Of a stretch of DNA of 64,000 nt, positions 1-7,264 are shown one piece after another. The notes under the pieces are model-generated. The model saw only the letters and a list, made by a program, of their open reading frames with translations, was not told the DNA's origin and searched no databases. Source of the stretch: RPQJ01 sp963706535 (GTDB lineage: Bacteria; Pseudomonadota; Gammaproteobacteria; Steroidobacterales; Steroidobacteraceae). A program made the translations under genes and the position numbers. Location: contig CAVPMU010000015.1 of NCBI GenBank assembly GCA_963706535.1, positions 62,001-126,000 on the forward strand. The letters are read 5' to 3'. Position 1 is the first letter of the stretch. Each line of letters opens with the position of its first letter.

Positions 1-569
1 AGATCGGTCGCGACGTGGTCATCGACGTGAACGTGGTCTTCGAGGGCCGCGTGAAGCTCGGCAACCGCGTGCGCATCGGGCCGAACGTCGTGATCCGCGA
101 CAGCGAGGTCGGCGACGACACGGTGATCTTCCCGAACTGCGTGATCGACAAGGCACGCATCGGCAGCCGCTGCAACATCGGGCCGTTTGCCCGGTTCCGG
201 CCCTCGTCCGAGCTCGCGGCCGGGGTGCACATCGGCAATTTCGTCGAGGTGAAGAACAGCATCGTCGGGGCGGGCAGCAAGGCCAATCACCTGACCTATC
301 TCGGTGACACGACCGTGGGGGAGAAGGTGAACGTGGGGGCGGGCACCGTCACCTGCAACTACGACGGCGCGAACAAGTGGCGCACCGAGATCGGCGACGG
401 CGCGTTCATCGGCTCGGGCGCGATGCTCGTCGCGCCGGTGAAGATCGGCGCGGGCTCGACGATCGGCGCGGGCTCGACCATCACGAAGGACACGCCCGAG
501 GGCCAGCTCACGCTCGAGCGCAGCAAGCAGACCACGGTCGAGAGCTGGAAGCGACCGCAGAAGAAGTAG
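1..569 (+). CDS. glmU: GlmU bifunctional N-acetyltransferase/uridylyltransferase, C-terminal part
   Basis: The gene enters from the left edge, so only about the last 188 residues are present (reading frame begins at base 3; the full family is about 455 residues). What remains is the left-handed beta-helix acetyltransferase domain, which acetylates glucosamine-1-phosphate in UDP-GlcNAc synthesis for peptidoglycan and LPS. Hexapeptide repeats run along the whole fragment. The acetyltransferase block KANHLTYLGDT holds the catalytic histidine of the family, followed by GAGTVTCNYDGANK. The uridylyltransferase domain would lie outside the window. It is followed 21 bases later by a CorA-type gene and then by glmS, so two steps of one pathway are near neighbours. 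Confidence 0.95.
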   Translation, partial: IGRDVVIDVNVVFEGRVKLGNRVRIGPNVVIRDSEVGDDTVIFPNCVIDKARIGSRCNIGPFARFRPSSELAAGVHIGNFVEVKNSIVGAGSKANHLTYLGDTTVGEKVNVGAGTVTCNYDGANKWRTEIGDGAFIGSGAMLVAPVKIGAGSTIGAGSTITKDTPEGQLTLERSKQTTVESWKRPQKK

Positions 570-590
570 GGGACATTCACCCATCCGTCC

Positions 591-1532
591 ATGCTCGAGA
601 TATTCATCGACGATCGCGCGGGTGGCCTCGAGCGGCGTGATGGAGCCGAGGACGGCTGCTGGATCAGCCTCGTGGCGCCTGACGCCGACGAACTCGCGAT
701 GCTGGAAGGGCTCGGCATCCCGCGCTCGCTGCTCGATCACGTACGCGACCCGGACGAACATCCGCGCGTGGAGCACGACGGCGGCGCGCTGCTGGTCGTG
801 CTGCGGCATCCGTCGGAGAGCGCGGCTTCCGGTGCAGGCGCGGCGCCGTTCGAGACCGCTCCGCTCAGCATCATCGTGACATCCCGCTACGTCGTGACCA
901 TTGCACCGGACGCCCGTCCGTTCGTCGCGGAGCTGCAGAAGCACGCTGCGCGCACCGCGGCGATCTCGACCCGGCAACCGATGCGCTTCCTGCTGCAGTT
1001 CTTCGCGCGCATTGCGGAGGAGTTCCTCGAGTGCATGCGACGCATCGACAAGGAGGTCGAGCGCCTGGAGGACGAACTGCAGCGCTCCCTGCGCAACGAG
1101 GAAGTGCTCGGACTGCTGCGCTGCCAGAAGAGCCTGACCTACTTCCGCACCTCCATCGGAGCCAATGAACTGGTGCTCGAGCGCCTGCAGGGACTGCAGC
1201 TGCCGGGGCTCGGCGTCGATCCCGAACAGCTGCAGGATGTGCGCGTCGAGGTGCGACAGGCGATGGCGATGGTGGAGATCTCGGCCGACATCCTGAGCCA
1301 GATGATGGATGCGTTCGCCTCGATCGTGTCCAACAACCTGAACGCCGTGATGAAGGTGCTGACCTCGGTCACCATCCTGCTGGCGGTGCCGAGCCTGATA
1401 GCGAGCCTCTACGGCATGAACGTCGGCCTGCCCGGAGCCCGCAGCGCCGCGGCGTTCGCCGGCATCCTGCTGGTGTGTATCGTCCTCGCCGGGGGCCTGT
1501 TCGTGCTGTTCCGCCGCCGCAACTGGCTCTAG
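591..1532 (+). CDS. CorA family divalent metal ion transporter
   Basis: A 313-residue protein with the CorA plan: a soluble N-terminal cytoplasmic domain (about residues 1-245) with long helices, then two C-terminal membrane helices (about 250-275 and 285-307). The signature YGMNVGLPG follows the first membrane helix; the GMN motif forms the selectivity loop for hydrated Mg2+ in this family. The C-terminus is positively charged (FRRRNWL), also typical. The protein probably works as a pentameric Mg2+ or Co2+/Ni2+/Zn2+ channel in the inner membrane; the ion cannot be decided from sequence. Start ATG 591 lies 21 bases after glmU. Family membership is firm; the symbol corA is withheld because zntB-like paralogs share the motif. 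Confidence 0.9.
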   Translation: MLEIFIDDRAGGLERRDGAEDGCWISLVAPDADELAMLEGLGIPRSLLDHVRDPDEHPRVEHDGGALLVVLRHPSESAASGAGAAPFETAPLSIIVTSRYVVTIAPDARPFVAELQKHAARTAAISTRQPMRFLLQFFARIAEEFLECMRRIDKEVERLEDELQRSLRNEEVLGLLRCQKSLTYFRTSIGANELVLERLQGLQLPGLGVDPEQLQDVRVEVRQAMAMVEISADILSQMMDAFASIVSNNLNAVMKVLTSVTILLAVPSLIASLYGMNVGLPGARSAAAFAGILLVCIVLAGGLFVLFRRRNWL

Positions 1533-1642
1533 GGGGCCGTCCTTCGGCTTCTGTGAGGCAGCGCGCTGCGGGCCGGTGTGCACGAGGGACTACAATGCCG
1601 CCCGGGCCGCGCCGCAGGGCCGGGTGCGGCTGGTCTATATCT

Positions 1643-1670
1643 TTGATTTACCGGGAATTCCTGATAGTCT
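1643..1670 (+). promoter_or_regulatory. Possible sigma-70 promoter of glmS
   Basis: TTGATT (1643-1648) and TAGTCT (1665-1670) are separated by 16 bases in a locally AT-richer stretch, about 30 bases before the glmS start. The -10 match is weak. The 168-base gap after the CorA-type gene makes an independent promoter plausible. Confidence 0.3.
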
Positions 1671-1700
1671 CGCCGCCCCTGAGCGAGCAAGGATGACCGC

Positions 1701-3536
1701 ATGTGCGGAATCGTTGGAGCCGTCGCCGAGCGTGACATCGTCCCCGTCCTGATCGACGGACTGCGCCGGCTCGAGTATCGAGGCTACGACTCGGCGGGCG
1801 TGGCCGTGCTGAACGGCTCGGGTGCACTGAAGCGCCTGCGGACCGTCGGCAAGGTGCAGAAGCTGCAGGACGCGCTCGACGCCGACCCCACCCACTCTGG
1901 TCTCGGCATCGCGCACACGCGCTGGGCCACCCACGGAGTGCCGAGCGAGCGCAACGCGCACCCGCACATCTCGAAGGACGGCATCGCGATCGTCCACAAC
2001 GGCATCATCGAGAACCACGAGGAACTGCGCGACGAATCGCGTCGCCTCGGCTACGAGTTCTCGTCCGAGACCGACACCGAGGTCATCGCCCACCGCATCC
2101 ATCATCACCTCGCGGCCACGGGCGACCTCTTCAAGGCTGTGCGCGCGACGGTCGCCGAACTCGAAGGCGCGTTCGCGCTCGCCGTGATCTCGAAAGACGA
2201 CCCGGACCGCATCGTGCTCGCCCGCCAAGGCTGCCCGGTGGTCGTGGGTCTCGGCGAGGAGGAGAACTTCGTCGCTTCCGACATGGCCGCGCTGCTGCCC
2301 GTGACCCGCCGCTTCATCATCCTCGAGGAAGGCGACGTCGCCGAGGTGCGACGCAAGTCGTTCCGCATCATCGACCACGACGGCAACACCGTGCACCGCC
2401 CAGAGTGGCTGAGCGAGCAGTCCGCCGACGCGGCGGAGAAAGGCGAGTACGCGCACTACATGCTCAAGGAAATCCACGAGCAGCCACGCGCCGTGGCGCA
2501 GACGCTCGAAGAGCGCGTCGCCGGCGGCAAGCTGCTCGAGGCTGCGTTCGGCCCGGCCGCGCCGGCCGTGTTCGCGAAGACCGAGGCCGTGCGCATCGTG
2601 GCCTGCGGCACCAGCTTCCACGCGGCCACGGTCGCGAAGTACTTCATCGAGCAGATCTGCCGGCTGCCGTGCTGGGTGGAGATCGCGAGCGAATACCGTT
2701 ACCGCAACCCGGTCGTGCCGAAGAACACTCTGTTCGTGAGCGTCTCGCAGTCGGGTGAAACGGCCGACACACTCGCCGCCCTGCGCTCTGCCAAGCAGGC
2801 GGGCTACCTCTCGCAGCTCGCGATCTGCAATGCGCCCGAAAGCTCGCTGGTGCGCGAGTCAGAGCTCGTTATGCTGACGCGCGCTGGCCCCGAGATCGGC
2901 GTGGCGTCGACGAAAGCGTTCACGACCCAGCTCGCCGCGCTCAACATGCTGGTCGTGGCGCTCGCCAAGTTCCACAGCGCGGATGCGGAGCGTGAGCGCG
3001 GCCTGGTGCAGACGCTGCTCGGCATCCCTTCGCTGATCGAGAGCACGCTGTCGCTCGACGGCACGATCCGCGAGCTGGCGAAACGCTTCGCCGACAAGGA
3101 GCACGCGCTGTTCCTCGGGCGCGGCGCGATGTACCCGATCGCGATGGAAGGCGCGCTCAAGCTCAAGGAGATTTCCTACATCCACGCCGAGGCGTACGCG
3201 GCCGGCGAGCTGAAGCACGGACCGCTGGCGCTCGTGGACGAGAACATGCCGGTGGTCGCGGTCGCGCCCAACAACGATCTGCTCGAGAAGCTCAAGTCGA
3301 ACCTGCAGGAAGTGCGCGCACGCGGCGGCGAGCTCTATGTGTTCGCCGATCCGGAGTCAGGCATCGAGGCGTCCGATGGCGTGCACGTGATCCAGATGCC
3401 GCGCCACGTGAGCTATTTCCAGGCGCCGGCGGTGTACACGATTCCGCTGCAACTGCTCGCGTATCACTGCGCGATCCTGAAGGGCACGGATGTGGACCAG
3501 CCGAGGAACCTGGCGAAGAGTGTGACGGTGGAGTAG
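1701..3536 (+). CDS. glmS: Glutamine--fructose-6-phosphate aminotransferase (isomerizing)
   Basis: A full-length 611-residue GlmS, making glucosamine-6-phosphate from fructose-6-phosphate and glutamine, the first step toward UDP-GlcNAc. The N-terminal glutaminase domain starts with the invariant catalytic cysteine (MCGIVGAVAERD) and carries RLEYRGYDSAG and THTRWATHG-type blocks near residues 25 and 75. Two SIS sugar-isomerase domains follow (CGTSFHAATVAK and SVSQSGETADTLAALR near residues 300-350, and FLGRGAMYPIAMEGALKLKE near 475). The C-terminus NLAKSVTVE is the family standard. ATG 1701 is preceded by AAGGA at 1689-1693, and Cys2 fixes this start. It follows glmU and a CorA-type gene on the same strand. 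Confidence 0.98.
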   Translation: MCGIVGAVAERDIVPVLIDGLRRLEYRGYDSAGVAVLNGSGALKRLRTVGKVQKLQDALDADPTHSGLGIAHTRWATHGVPSERNAHPHISKDGIAIVHNGIIENHEELRDESRRLGYEFSSETDTEVIAHRIHHHLAATGDLFKAVRATVAELEGAFALAVISKDDPDRIVLARQGCPVVVGLGEEENFVASDMAALLPVTRRFIILEEGDVAEVRRKSFRIIDHDGNTVHRPEWLSEQSADAAEKGEYAHYMLKEIHEQPRAVAQTLEERVAGGKLLEAAFGPAAPAVFAKTEAVRIVACGTSFHAATVAKYFIEQICRLPCWVEIASEYRYRNPVVPKNTLFVSVSQSGETADTLAALRSAKQAGYLSQLAICNAPESSLVRESELVMLTRAGPEIGVASTKAFTTQLAALNMLVVALAKFHSADAERERGLVQTLLGIPSLIESTLSLDGTIRELAKRFADKEHALFLGRGAMYPIAMEGALKLKEISYIHAEAYAAGELKHGPLALVDENMPVVAVAPNNDLLEKLKSNLQEVRARGGELYVFADPESGIEASDGVHVIQMPRHVSYFQAPAVYTIPLQLLAYHCAILKGTDVDQPRNLAKSVTVE

Positions 3537-3758
3537 GCCTCTTAGGGGGTTGCGGCCACTTTGCCGCGCGAGTTCACTTCAATTTTGCCGGGTCAACAGC
3601 AGCGCGTCGGAGATTGACCACGGCCCGGGGAGGAAATCCCCGGCAAGTCGCGGAGGGTATCGCGGCGCATCTTCTCCCGCGTCTCGCCCCATTCGCCCGC
3701 CCTGCCCGCACGCAGCCGACCCCCTGCGGCGGCTCGGGCCGCCAACACCCCCGGCGTA

Positions 3759-3808
3759 TGTCAATCATTATGGACAAAACAAGCAATTATTGACTATAAT
3801 GGTTGTCA
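3759..3808 (+). promoter_or_regulatory. hipB promoter with an overlapping inverted repeat (candidate HipB operator)
   Basis: A near-consensus promoter is visible: TGGACA (3771-3776), an 18-base spacer, and a perfect TATAAT (3795-3800). Two 13-base arms, TGTCAATCATTAT (3759-3771) and ATAATGGTTGTCA (3796-3808), are inverted repeats matching at 11 of 13 positions and overlap both promoter elements. This suits repression by the HipB-like protein encoded just downstream (inference from known HipBA autoregulation). The locally AT-rich composition stands out from the GC-rich surroundings. Confidence 0.6.
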
Positions 3809-4110
3809 TGCCTGCCAGAGCCCCCACCAATTTCCCTGCGGAGCAGCGTCTGCTCGAGGCGCTCGGCGAGCGACTGCGCCTTGCGCGCAAGCGCCGGCGG
3901 CTTTCGATGCAGGCCGTGGCGACGCGTGCGGGCATCTCCCGCCAGACTCTCTATCACGTCGAGAACGGCGACCCGTCGGTCACGCTCGGGACCTACGTAC
4001 GCGTGCTCGCCGTGCTGGGTCTCGAACGCGACCTCGAGCAGCTGGCGGCGGGTGATCCACTCGGCCGCCGTCTGCAGGACCAGGCTCTCGAGCCCGGCCG
4101 CGCACCATGA
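3808..4110 (+). CDS. hipB: HipB-like XRE-family antitoxin
   Basis: A 100-residue DNA-binding protein with a helix-turn-helix of the XRE/Cro type across about residues 18-70 (LGERLRLARKRRRLSM, ATRAGISRQTLYHVENGDPS). It would neutralise the HipA-like kinase and repress its own operon. The frame is open further upstream, but ATG 3808 is preferred: the TATAAT box at 3795-3800 would start transcription at about 3807, giving a nearly leaderless mRNA. An in-frame ATG at 3799 lies within the -10 box and is unlikely to be transcribed from it. The stop overlaps the start of the toxin gene in an ATGA, as is usual for coupled toxin-antitoxin pairs. Confidence 0.85.
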   Translation: MPARAPTNFPAEQRLLEALGERLRLARKRRRLSMQAVATRAGISRQTLYHVENGDPSVTLGTYVRVLAVLGLERDLEQLAAGDPLGRRLQDQALEPGRAP

Positions 4111-5399
4111 CCCGGGCGGTCGAGGTCTGGGTCGATGCCGACATCGCGCGCGACACGCGCGTCGGCACACTGCACGACGATCGCGGCCAGGTCCGCTTTC
4201 ACTACGATCCGGCGTGGCTTGCGAGTCCGCACGCCTTTGCGCTCGACCGGGACCTCTCGCTCGACGCCCACCCCTTCTTCCCGCGGCCCGAGACGGGCAA
4301 CTTCAGCGCCTTCCTCGACTCCTCCCCGGATCGCTGGGGACAGCTCCTGATGGACCGTCGCGAGTTGCTCGCCGCCCGGGACGAGAACAGGCCGCCGCGC
4401 AAGCTCCACGCCTGGGACTACCTGCTCGGTGTGCAGGACTTCACGCGCCAGGGGGCGCTGCGGTTTCGCGATAGCGACAGCGGCGTCTACCTCGCCGCCG
4501 AGCGCCTGGCGGCCCCGCCCATCACTAGCCTCGCCGAGCTCGAGTCGGTCGCCCGCGACCTCTCGAGCAGGCGCATCGACGACCTCGAGAAGCTGCGCCG
4601 CTGGCTCGCGGTGCTGGTCGTCCCGGGTGCCTCGCTCGGCGGCGCGCGCCCGAAGGCGAACTTCACCGACGTCGACGGCTCGCTGTGGATCGGCAAGTTC
4701 CCCTCACGCGACGACGACTACGACCAGGGGCTCTGGGAGTTCGTGCTGCACCGGCTCGCCGAACGCGCGAGCATCGACGTACCCCCGGCGCGCAAGACGA
4801 TGTTCAGCGACTACCACACTTTCTGCGTGCGTCGCTTCGATCGCACCGATGGCCGGCGGCGCTTCTACGCCTCGGCGCTCACGCTGCTGCGCCGCGCCGA
4901 CAGCGAGGGGGCAAGCTACCTCGAGATCGCCGAGTTCCTGCAGAACCAGGGCGACCCGCAAACCCTCGAGGCCGACCTCGGGCAGCTCTTCCGCCGCGTG
5001 CTCTTCAACGTTATGTGCGGGCACCGCGACGATCACCTGCGTAACCACGGATTCCTGCTTGGCCCCGGTGGCTGGCGGCTCGCGCCCGCCTTCGACATGA
5101 ACCCGCTTGCGCACAAGGACACGCACGTGCTGTGCCTCGACGAGGCCGACCCGCATCCGAGCGTGACTACGGTGCTCGCGACCCACGAGTTCTACCGGCT
5201 GAGCGCGTCGCGCGCGCAGCAGATTGCGCGCGACCTCGCGGAGGTCATCGACGGGTGGCACACGCTCGCGCAGCAGGAGGGGCTGGCGCGGCTCGAGATC
5301 GCGCAGATGGAGTCCGCCTTCGCGGCACACGAGGCCTTCCGTACCGGCGCCGATCGCCCACCGCCGCCCCGTCCGGCTCGCGGCCGTCGACGTCGCTGA
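4107..5399 (+). CDS. hipA: HipA-like serine/threonine kinase toxin
   Basis: A 430-residue HipA-family kinase, the toxin of the pair. Family members phosphorylate aminoacyl-tRNA synthetases or other translation factors and induce dormancy. The N-terminal HipA N1-type domain covers about residues 1-110. The glycine-rich nucleotide loop SLGGARPKANF is near residue 177, the catalytic segment HRDDHLRNHGFLL near residue 305 (catalytic Asp and Asn of the HipA fold), and DMNP near residue 330 is the metal-binding counterpart of the kinase DFG. All key residues appear intact. It overlaps hipB by 4 bases. The C-terminus ends in an Arg/Pro-rich tail. The target cannot be inferred from sequence. Confidence 0.92.
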   Translation: MTRAVEVWVDADIARDTRVGTLHDDRGQVRFHYDPAWLASPHAFALDRDLSLDAHPFFPRPETGNFSAFLDSSPDRWGQLLMDRRELLAARDENRPPRKLHAWDYLLGVQDFTRQGALRFRDSDSGVYLAAERLAAPPITSLAELESVARDLSSRRIDDLEKLRRWLAVLVVPGASLGGARPKANFTDVDGSLWIGKFPSRDDDYDQGLWEFVLHRLAERASIDVPPARKTMFSDYHTFCVRRFDRTDGRRRFYASALTLLRRADSEGASYLEIAEFLQNQGDPQTLEADLGQLFRRVLFNVMCGHRDDHLRNHGFLLGPGGWRLAPAFDMNPLAHKDTHVLCLDEADPHPSVTTVLATHEFYRLSASRAQQIARDLAEVIDGWHTLAQQEGLARLEIAQMESAFAAHEAFRTGADRPPPPRPARGRRRR

Positions 5400-5411
5400 G
5401 CCCCCGACCCT

Positions 5412-5684
5412 TCACAAGTGGTACTTGAGCATCAGGCTGACGGCAGACTGATCCGTGTCGAACGCAGGCGAACTGGGGACCTGGTACTTGTTCCACCAGA
5501 AGTCCAGTTCGACGGCTGCAAACAACTTGCCGGGCGTACCCCACAGGTTGCCGAGGTCGACTGAAACCTGCGGATTGAGGTGATAGCTCCAGGTCTCCGA
5601 TCCGAGGCCGAGCACCCAGTCGAAGTAGCCGTCCGCGAGGAATTCCGCCTTGCCGACGCAGAAAGGACATGGGCCGCGACCCGG
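5412..5684 (-). pseudogene. Displaced 3' fragment of a tsx-like porin gene
   Basis: Read on the minus strand, this encodes about the last 80-90 residues of the Tsx-like porin whose intact copy lies at 8497-9306 (FLADGYFDWVLGLG through FDTDQSAVSLMLKYHL). There is no start codon or signal peptide, and homology stops near 5684. By eye only about 11 of some 250 aligned bases differ from the intact copy, so the duplication is recent or is kept alike by recombination. Several differences alter amino acids. It most likely marks one edge of an insertion into the 3' end of the porin gene. Confidence 0.85.
5413..5672. repeat. Direct repeat, left copy (tsx 3' end)
   Basis: The first of two direct repeats of about 260 bases; the other is at 8498-8757. 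Same orientation, roughly 95 percent identical by eye. They enclose BrnTA, broken genes and the Fic gene. Recombination between them would delete about 3.1 kb and leave one intact porin gene. Confidence 0.85.
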
Positions 5685-5760
5685 ACGACGACTACTCGCT
5701 GTAGCGTGCTGCGGTCAGTAGTCGGGTGGACGTCTTCGCGAAACGCGCGTAAGTAGGTGT

Positions 5761-6033
5761 ATGCGCTTCATTTGGGATGCCCGCAAAGCCGCCGGCAACG
5801 TCAAGAAACACGGAGTGTCCTTTGAGGAGGCCAGTACGGCTCTCGCCGACGATCACGCGTTGGCCGGCGCGGACCCCGACCATTCGGAAGGAGAATCGCG
5901 GTGGGTAACTTTCGGAGTGACGGACCGTGGCCGGCTCGTGGTTGTATCTCATACCGAGGACGGGGATATCATTCGCATCATCAGTGCACGACCGGCGACC
6001 CGGTCCGAACGGAAACTCTATGAAGAAGGTTAA
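5761..6033 (+). CDS. brnT: BrnT family toxin
   Basis: A 90-residue protein matching the BrnT ribonuclease toxin family: the start MRFIWDARKAAGNVKKHGVSFEEAS is the classic WDxxKxxxNxxKHGVxFEEA pattern (quoted in part), followed by the middle segment RWVTFGVTDRGRLVVVSHTED and the C-terminal IRIISARPATRSERKLYEE, whose IISAR..ExxxY block is diagnostic. BrnT is a RelE-like mRNA interferase held in check by BrnA. The gene overlaps the downstream antitoxin by 14 bases, so the two are translated together. Length and motifs are complete. It sits directly after the displaced porin fragment. Confidence 0.93.
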   Translation: MRFIWDARKAAGNVKKHGVSFEEASTALADDHALAGADPDHSEGESRWVTFGVTDRGRLVVVSHTEDGDIIRIISARPATRSERKLYEEG

Positions 6034-6295
6034 GACCCCCCGTCGCGACGAGCTTCGTCCCGAGTACAAGCGATCCGACTTTCCTGGCGGCCTGAGCCGC
6101 GGCAAGTATGCGACGCGCCTCGCCGCTGGCTCCAACATCGTGCGTCTCGATCCGGAGATCGCCGACGCGTTTCCGACCAGCGAAGCGGTGAACGACGCGC
6201 TCGGTGCGATGCTGCGCGTGGCAAAGGCCGCGCGACTTGCGGGCCGTTCGAGCGGGCGCGGCAAGGACAAGGGGCCAGGCTCGCACGCACGGTAA
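6020..6295 (+). CDS. brnA: BrnA-like antitoxin
   Basis: A 91-residue protein starting at ATG 6020 inside the end of brnT. The N-terminal half is charged (MKKVKTPRRDELRPEYKRSD, the toxin-binding side in BrnA-type proteins). The C-terminal half holds a likely ribbon-helix-helix segment (IVRLDPEIADAFPTSEAVNDALGA..., about residues 40-65), as expected for a DNA-binding autorepressor. Assignment rests on position after brnT and this architecture, which is standard for the family; the sequence itself is less distinctive than BrnT. The C-terminal tail RSSGRGKDKGPGSHAR looks unstructured. Confidence 0.8.
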   Translation: MKKVKTPRRDELRPEYKRSDFPGGLSRGKYATRLAAGSNIVRLDPEIADAFPTSEAVNDALGAMLRVAKAARLAGRSSGRGKDKGPGSHAR

Positions 6296-6422
6296 CTCGC
6301 GGTAAATCTCGGCCGCCTCGGACGGCGGGAACAATCGCCGCAGGCCCTTTTGCAGGAGCGGCTCCTGCCCCAGTTCGTGCATACGCTGCAGGAAGTTCTC
6401 GCTGGAGGCGAGAATCGCCACG

Positions 6423-6710
6423 ATGCGCATCCCGACCGACCTACAAGTCCTTGAGCGTATCTGGAATCGGTACTACCCAGAGTTCTCGGGATACTCGAAG
6501 GATGCAGCGGGCCGGAAATCGAAAATCTATGTCCCGATCGATGTTGCCTCGATTTCCGAGGAACTTGGCGTGGATGGCGACATTGTGTTCGGTCGCCTGT
6601 ACTCGCCACTGCTTGCACTGTACGAGGACCTTCTCGGCGCCGAGATCCTTCGTGGACGTAGCGGTGCCGACATCCCTGGCCGGCGATCCGGTGGAAAACC
6701 ACGAAGGTGA
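6423..6710 (+). pseudogene. Conserved hypothetical protein, probably internally deleted
   Basis: The first 60 residues (MRIPTDLQVLERIWNRYYPE ... SKIYVPIDVASISEELGVDGDIVFGRLY) resemble a widespread uncharacterised family of roughly 180-200 residues that I recall from accessory regions. Right after FGRLY the expected continuation (YHLE...) is absent. The frame runs on as SPLLALYEDLLGAEILRG, which could be the later part of the family after an in-frame loss of about 30 codons, then a basic tail that overlaps an opposite-strand gene remnant. No function is known. The call as broken depends on memory of the family and should be treated as tentative. Confidence 0.5.
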
Positions 6711-6804
6711 CCGCGGCGATCACGAGACTTACCCACCAAGGGAGTCTCGCCGCGATGGCGAGCAGATCGTCGGCTGCACCTTTCCGTTCCCTGCGTCTGG
6801 CCAT
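6673..6804 (-). pseudogene. N-terminal remnant of an Mrr-like membrane-associated restriction endonuclease
   Basis: On the minus strand the first 44 codons read MARRRERKGAADDLLAIAAR, LPWWVSLVIAAVTFVVFHRI, AGQ. This matches, from memory, the N-terminal membrane-anchored segment of a family of Mrr-type restriction endonucleases (a basic start, then LPWW and a hydrophobic helix). After IAGQ the frame becomes antisense to the gene at 6423-6710 and no nuclease domain follows. It is a stub of a former defence gene. A protein search with these 44 residues would settle it. Confidence 0.5.
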
Positions 6805-7222
6805 GAACTCTCGACATGGTGTCAGCTCCTCGGGGCGCCAATGTAGCGCACGGTGCGATCAGGGGGCGTTGCCGTGCATCACGCCCGTCGGCAATCGTCC
6901 TGTCATCCGAGGTTTCTCAGCGCTATACCGGCCACGCACCGTTCGTCAGCGACGGCTACAACTCTGTGCCGCCCGCGGGTGGGCTAGCCGTTCAGCTGGC
7001 TTGTTGTTAATCAGCCCGGTCCAACGGGACGTTCGACGCCGCCAATCCCGCCGGCCGAACGCGCTGCGACTGCGATGGCGTGCCAGGCGCCGACGCGAGC
7101 CAGGTCGCACGCCGGACCTACCCGGCGGGATCCTTAACTAGCGGTCTTCGTTAATTAAGTATAACGAGATAACCATAAATGCCGAGCTATAGTAGTAATG
7201 GAAAAACTGGTACATTTAAATA
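6805..7222. other. Gene-free stretch with an AT-rich patch
   Basis: No convincing coding frame is visible between the nuclease remnant and the Fic gene. The first 330 bases are GC-rich with frames of low-complexity composition. Bases 7141-7222 are strikingly AT-rich for this genome, consistent with the upstream region of the Fic gene or a junction of foreign DNA. No clear integrase site, terminator or RNA was recognised. Confidence 0.5.
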
Positions 7223-7264
7223 GTGGGCGAAACCAATCGGGGATCCGTACCCACCGAGAGTGCC

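Noticed and set aside
5981..6430. Minus-strand frame beginning MRIVAILASSENFLQRMHEL
   Set aside because: The first 50 residues look protein-like but the rest is antisense to brnA. It could be a further gene remnant; no family was recognised, so it is not listed.
6990..7060. Possible integron attC-like or recombination site (TTGTTAATCAG with nearby inverted pieces)
   Set aside because: No matching R'/R'' core pair or integrase was found; resemblance is too short.
7181..7225. Fourteen-codon ORF in the AT-rich patch
   Set aside because: Too short and without a ribosome-binding site; kept only as part of the gene-free region.
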